A stretch of DNA of 64,000 bases from Methylobacterium sp. WSM2598 (lineage in GTDB: Bacteria; Pseudomonadota; Alphaproteobacteria; Rhizobiales; Beijerinckiaceae), in NCBI RefSeq assembly GCF_000379105.1, contig NZ_KB900609.1, forward strand, positions 7,002,125 through 7,066,124, read 5' to 3'. Within the stretch, counting starts at the first letter, position 1. Every line of letters begins with the position of its first letter. Below, piece after piece: positions 62,244-64,000 of this stretch. A program made the translations under genes and the position numbers. The notes beneath the pieces are model-generated. The model worked only from the letters and a program-made list of their open reading frames with translations. It was not told the origin of the DNA and made no database searches.

Positions 62244-62498
62244 TCAGCCCTTCTCGCCGCCCTCCTCGCCCTGCTCGAAGAGCTGCACCGGATGACCGGG
62301 CATGATCGTCGAGATCGCGTGCTTATAGACCAGCTGCGAATGTCCATCCCGCCGCAGCAGCACGCAGAAATTGTCGAACCAAGTCACCACGCCCTGCAGC
62401 TTGACGCCGTTGACCAGGAAGATCGTGAGAGGGATCTTGTTCTTGCGGACGTGATTGAGGAAAGTGTCCTGCAGATTCTGAGCGCGCTCGCCCGCCAT
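62244..62498 (-). CDS. hfq: RNA chaperone Hfq
   Basis: An 84-residue Sm-like protein that forms hexameric rings and pairs small RNAs with mRNAs. Sm1 motif: QNLQDTFLNHVRKNKIPLTI then FLVNGVKLQGVVTWFDNFCV; Sm2 motif: YKHAISTIMPGHPVQL with the conserved YKH. The C-terminal tail is short (FEQGEEGGEKG), as usual in alphaproteobacteria. It precedes hflX and follows ntrX leftward. ATG at 62498 has GGATAAG upstream. Confidence 0.97.
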   Translation of the reverse strand: MAGERAQNLQDTFLNHVRKNKIPLTIFLVNGVKLQGVVTWFDNFCVLLRRDGHSQLVYKHAISTIMPGHPVQLFEQGEEGGEKG

Positions 62499-62705
62499 TC
62501 TTCTTATCCTTGTGAACCCGCTGCCGGCCCCGGATGACGGGTCGCTCCGTTGATTCTTGCGGGCCGCGAGACGCGGCCCCGGACCCGAGACCCATTACAC
62601 GGTGAAGCTCGGCCCGGCGCAAGAGGCATCCGGCCGCGACGCGAGACACCGGCCAGACGACCCGGTCGGGGCGCCCGCGGCGGCCGCGTGGCTCATAGCA
62701 AGATC

Positions 62706-62741
62706 GCGGCCGGTCCGCATTGTCAAATGCGGACCGGCCGC
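62706..62741 (-). terminator. strong hairpin terminator after ntrX
   Basis: A perfect 16-base inverted repeat (62706-62721 and 62726-62741, loop GTCA) begins seven bases after the ntrX stop. No U-tract follows. It should separate ntrX from hfq, which then has its own promoter in the remaining 62499-62705; none was clear. Confidence 0.7.
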
Positions 62742-62747
62742 GCCGGA

Positions 62748-64000
62748 TCACGCGCCGATGCCGAGCGACTTGAGCTTCCGGTGCAGGGCGGAGCGCTCCA
62801 TGCCGATGAACTCGGCGGTGCGGGAGATGTTGCCGGAGAAGCGGGCGATCTGGGCGACCAGGTACTCCCGCTCGAAGATCTCGCGGGCCTCGCGCAGGGC
62901 GAGGCTCATCAGCTTCTCGCCCCCCGCCCCGCTCGGGGTGGTGGGGACGAGGGCGCCGACCTCGCTCGGCAGCATCTCGGTGGTGACCTCGGTCTCGGGA
63001 TCGCCCTGGGTGAGGATCATCAGCCGCTCGACGTTGTTGCGCAGCTGGCGGACGTTGCCGGGCCAGTCGTGGGATTGCAGCACCGCCATGGCGTCGGGGG
63101 CGATCCGGCGCTGGGGCAGGCCGGTCGCCATCGAGATCTGCTCCATGAAGAAGCCGATCAGCTCCGGCACGTCCTCGCGGCGCTCGGCCAGCGGCGGCAC
63201 CCGGATCGGCACCACGCTGAGGCGGTGGAAGAGGTCCTCCCGGAAGCGGCCGCCCGCGATCTCCTCGGCGAGGTCGCGCGAGGAGGAGGAGATGATGCGC
63301 ACGTCGACATGGACCCGGGTGGTGCCGCCGACGCGCTGGAAGTTCTGGTCGACGAGGACCCGCAGGATGCGGTTCTGGGTCTCGCGGGGCATGTCCGCGA
63401 CCTCGTCGATGTAGAGGGTGCCGCCGTGGGCCTCCTCCAGGGCGCCGACGCGGCGGGGCCGCCCGTCCGCGGCCTCGACCCCGAACAGCTCCGCCTCCAT
63501 GGTCTCGGGCGTGATCGTGGCGGCGTTGATCACCACGAAGGGGCCGCTCGCCCGGCCCGAGGCCGCGTGGAGGGTGCGGGCCGAGAGCTCCTTGCCGGAG
63601 CCCGGCGCGCCCGAGATCATCACGCGGGCATTGGTGGGGGCGACCCGCTCGATGGTCTGGCGCAGCTGGTTCACCGCCACCGAGCCGCCGACGATGCGGC
63701 TCGCCTGGCCGGAGCGGGCCTTGAGGTCGCGCACCTCGCGCTTGAGGCGCGAGGCTTCGAGCGCCCGCTCGGCCACCAGGATCAGCCGGTCGGCCTTGAA
63801 CGGCTTCTCGATGAAGTCGTAGGCGCCCGCCTTGATGGCCGAGACCGCGGTCTCGATGTTGCCGTGGCCCGAGATCATCACCACGGGCAGGTCCGGGGCC
63901 TGGGCCTTGATCACGTCGAGGAGCTGGAGCCCGTCGAGGCGCGAGCCCTGCAGCCATATGTCGAGGAAGACGAGGTGGGGCCGGCGCTGCTCGATGGCGG
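62748..64000 (-). CDS. ntrX: NtrX response regulator, C-terminal part
   Basis: The gene runs off the right edge; 417 codons are visible. They include most of a receiver domain (phosphorylated Asp in VFLDIWLQGSRLDGLQLLDV; PVVMISGHG and YDFIEKPFKADRLI), an AAA+ domain with Walker A SGAPGSGKE and Walker B GGTLYIDEVADMP, and a Fis-type HTH at the end (NISRTAEFIGMERSALHRKL). The sigma54-contacting GAFTGA loop is not present where expected: ELFG leads to VEAADGRPRRVGALEEA. This is known for NtrX of alphaproteobacteria, which regulate without sigma54. It works with the NtrY kinase in nitrogen and redox control. Confidence 0.93.
   Translation of the reverse strand, partial: AIEQRRPHLVFLDIWLQGSRLDGLQLLDVIKAQAPDLPVVMISGHGNIETAVSAIKAGAYDFIEKPFKADRLILVAERALEASRLKREVRDLKARSGQASRIVGGSVAVNQLRQTIERVAPTNARVMISGAPGSGKELSARTLHAASGRASGPFVVINAATITPETMEAELFGVEAADGRPRRVGALEEAHGGTLYIDEVADMPRETQNRILRVLVDQNFQRVGGTTRVHVDVRIISSSSRDLAEEIAGGRFREDLFHRLSVVPIRVPPLAERREDVPELIGFFMEQISMATGLPQRRIAPDAMAVLQSHDWPGNVRQLRNNVERLMILTQGDPETEVTTEMLPSEVGALVPTTPSGAGGEKLMSLALREAREIFEREYLVAQIARFSGNISRTAEFIGMERSALHRKLKSLGIGA

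Overview
The window is chromosomal DNA of a very G+C-rich alphaproteobacterium. The gene content and order fit Methylobacterium or a close relative: a gap-pgk-fba cluster, DUF4164-zapA, plant-type GshA, hfq-hflX next to ntrX, and DnaA/LexA motifs of alphaproteobacterial type. This is inferred from family knowledge, not from a search. No rRNA, tRNA or CRISPR array was seen.

Region 1 (1-26,560) is ordinary core genome. It holds the start of apt, suhB, a Sel1-repeat lipid-free exported protein and a thiE-like gene, then a leftward central-carbon cluster (gap, a small membrane protein, pgk, fba). After these come zapA with a DUF4164 partner, an L,D-transpeptidase, a NudK-like Nudix enzyme, a TusA-like protein, gshA, dnaE, nhaA, an orphan HicB-like protein, a TlpA-type thioredoxin divergent from argH, an atypical SDR, an ECF sigma factor with its von Willebrand partner, and mrp-mobA.

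Region 2 (about 26,890-53,620) is a prophage-like element read almost entirely leftward. From right to left it runs: S24 repressor with a palindromic operator, a small membrane protein, a NusG-like protein, a beta-rich protein and a class 3 lipase, a LexA-type SOS box, small and large terminase, portal, DUF2213 protease-like protein, cement protein, DUF2184 capsid, connectors, then a tail module closely matching the gene transfer agent (RcGTA) order g8-g15, ending in DUF2793 protein, lysozyme and holin-like protein. The tail module is split between g13 and g14 by about 3.1 kb carrying an intact phosphate-transport pair (DUF47/PhoU-like and PiT) and a broken chemoreceptor gene. No integrase or other recombinase is visible.

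Region 3 (53,625-56,050) is a plasmid-type replicon inside the chromosome: a RepA_C family initiator gene with seven iterons upstream, spaced 22 or 33 bases in their core, plus a DnaA-box-like site and A+T-rich stretches. Together with the missing integrase this suggests that the phage genes and the replicon could be remains of one phage-plasmid, though two separate insertions are equally possible.

Region 4 (56,051-64,000) returns to host genes: mazG, a periplasmic catalase-family protein, a GT61 glycosyltransferase and an unrecognised, compositionally softer neighbour, hflX, hfq, and the 3' part of ntrX. A family of short intergenic repeats (core GCTCAAGCGCCGCGCGGGC) recurs at five places in the window, including once inside the prophage.
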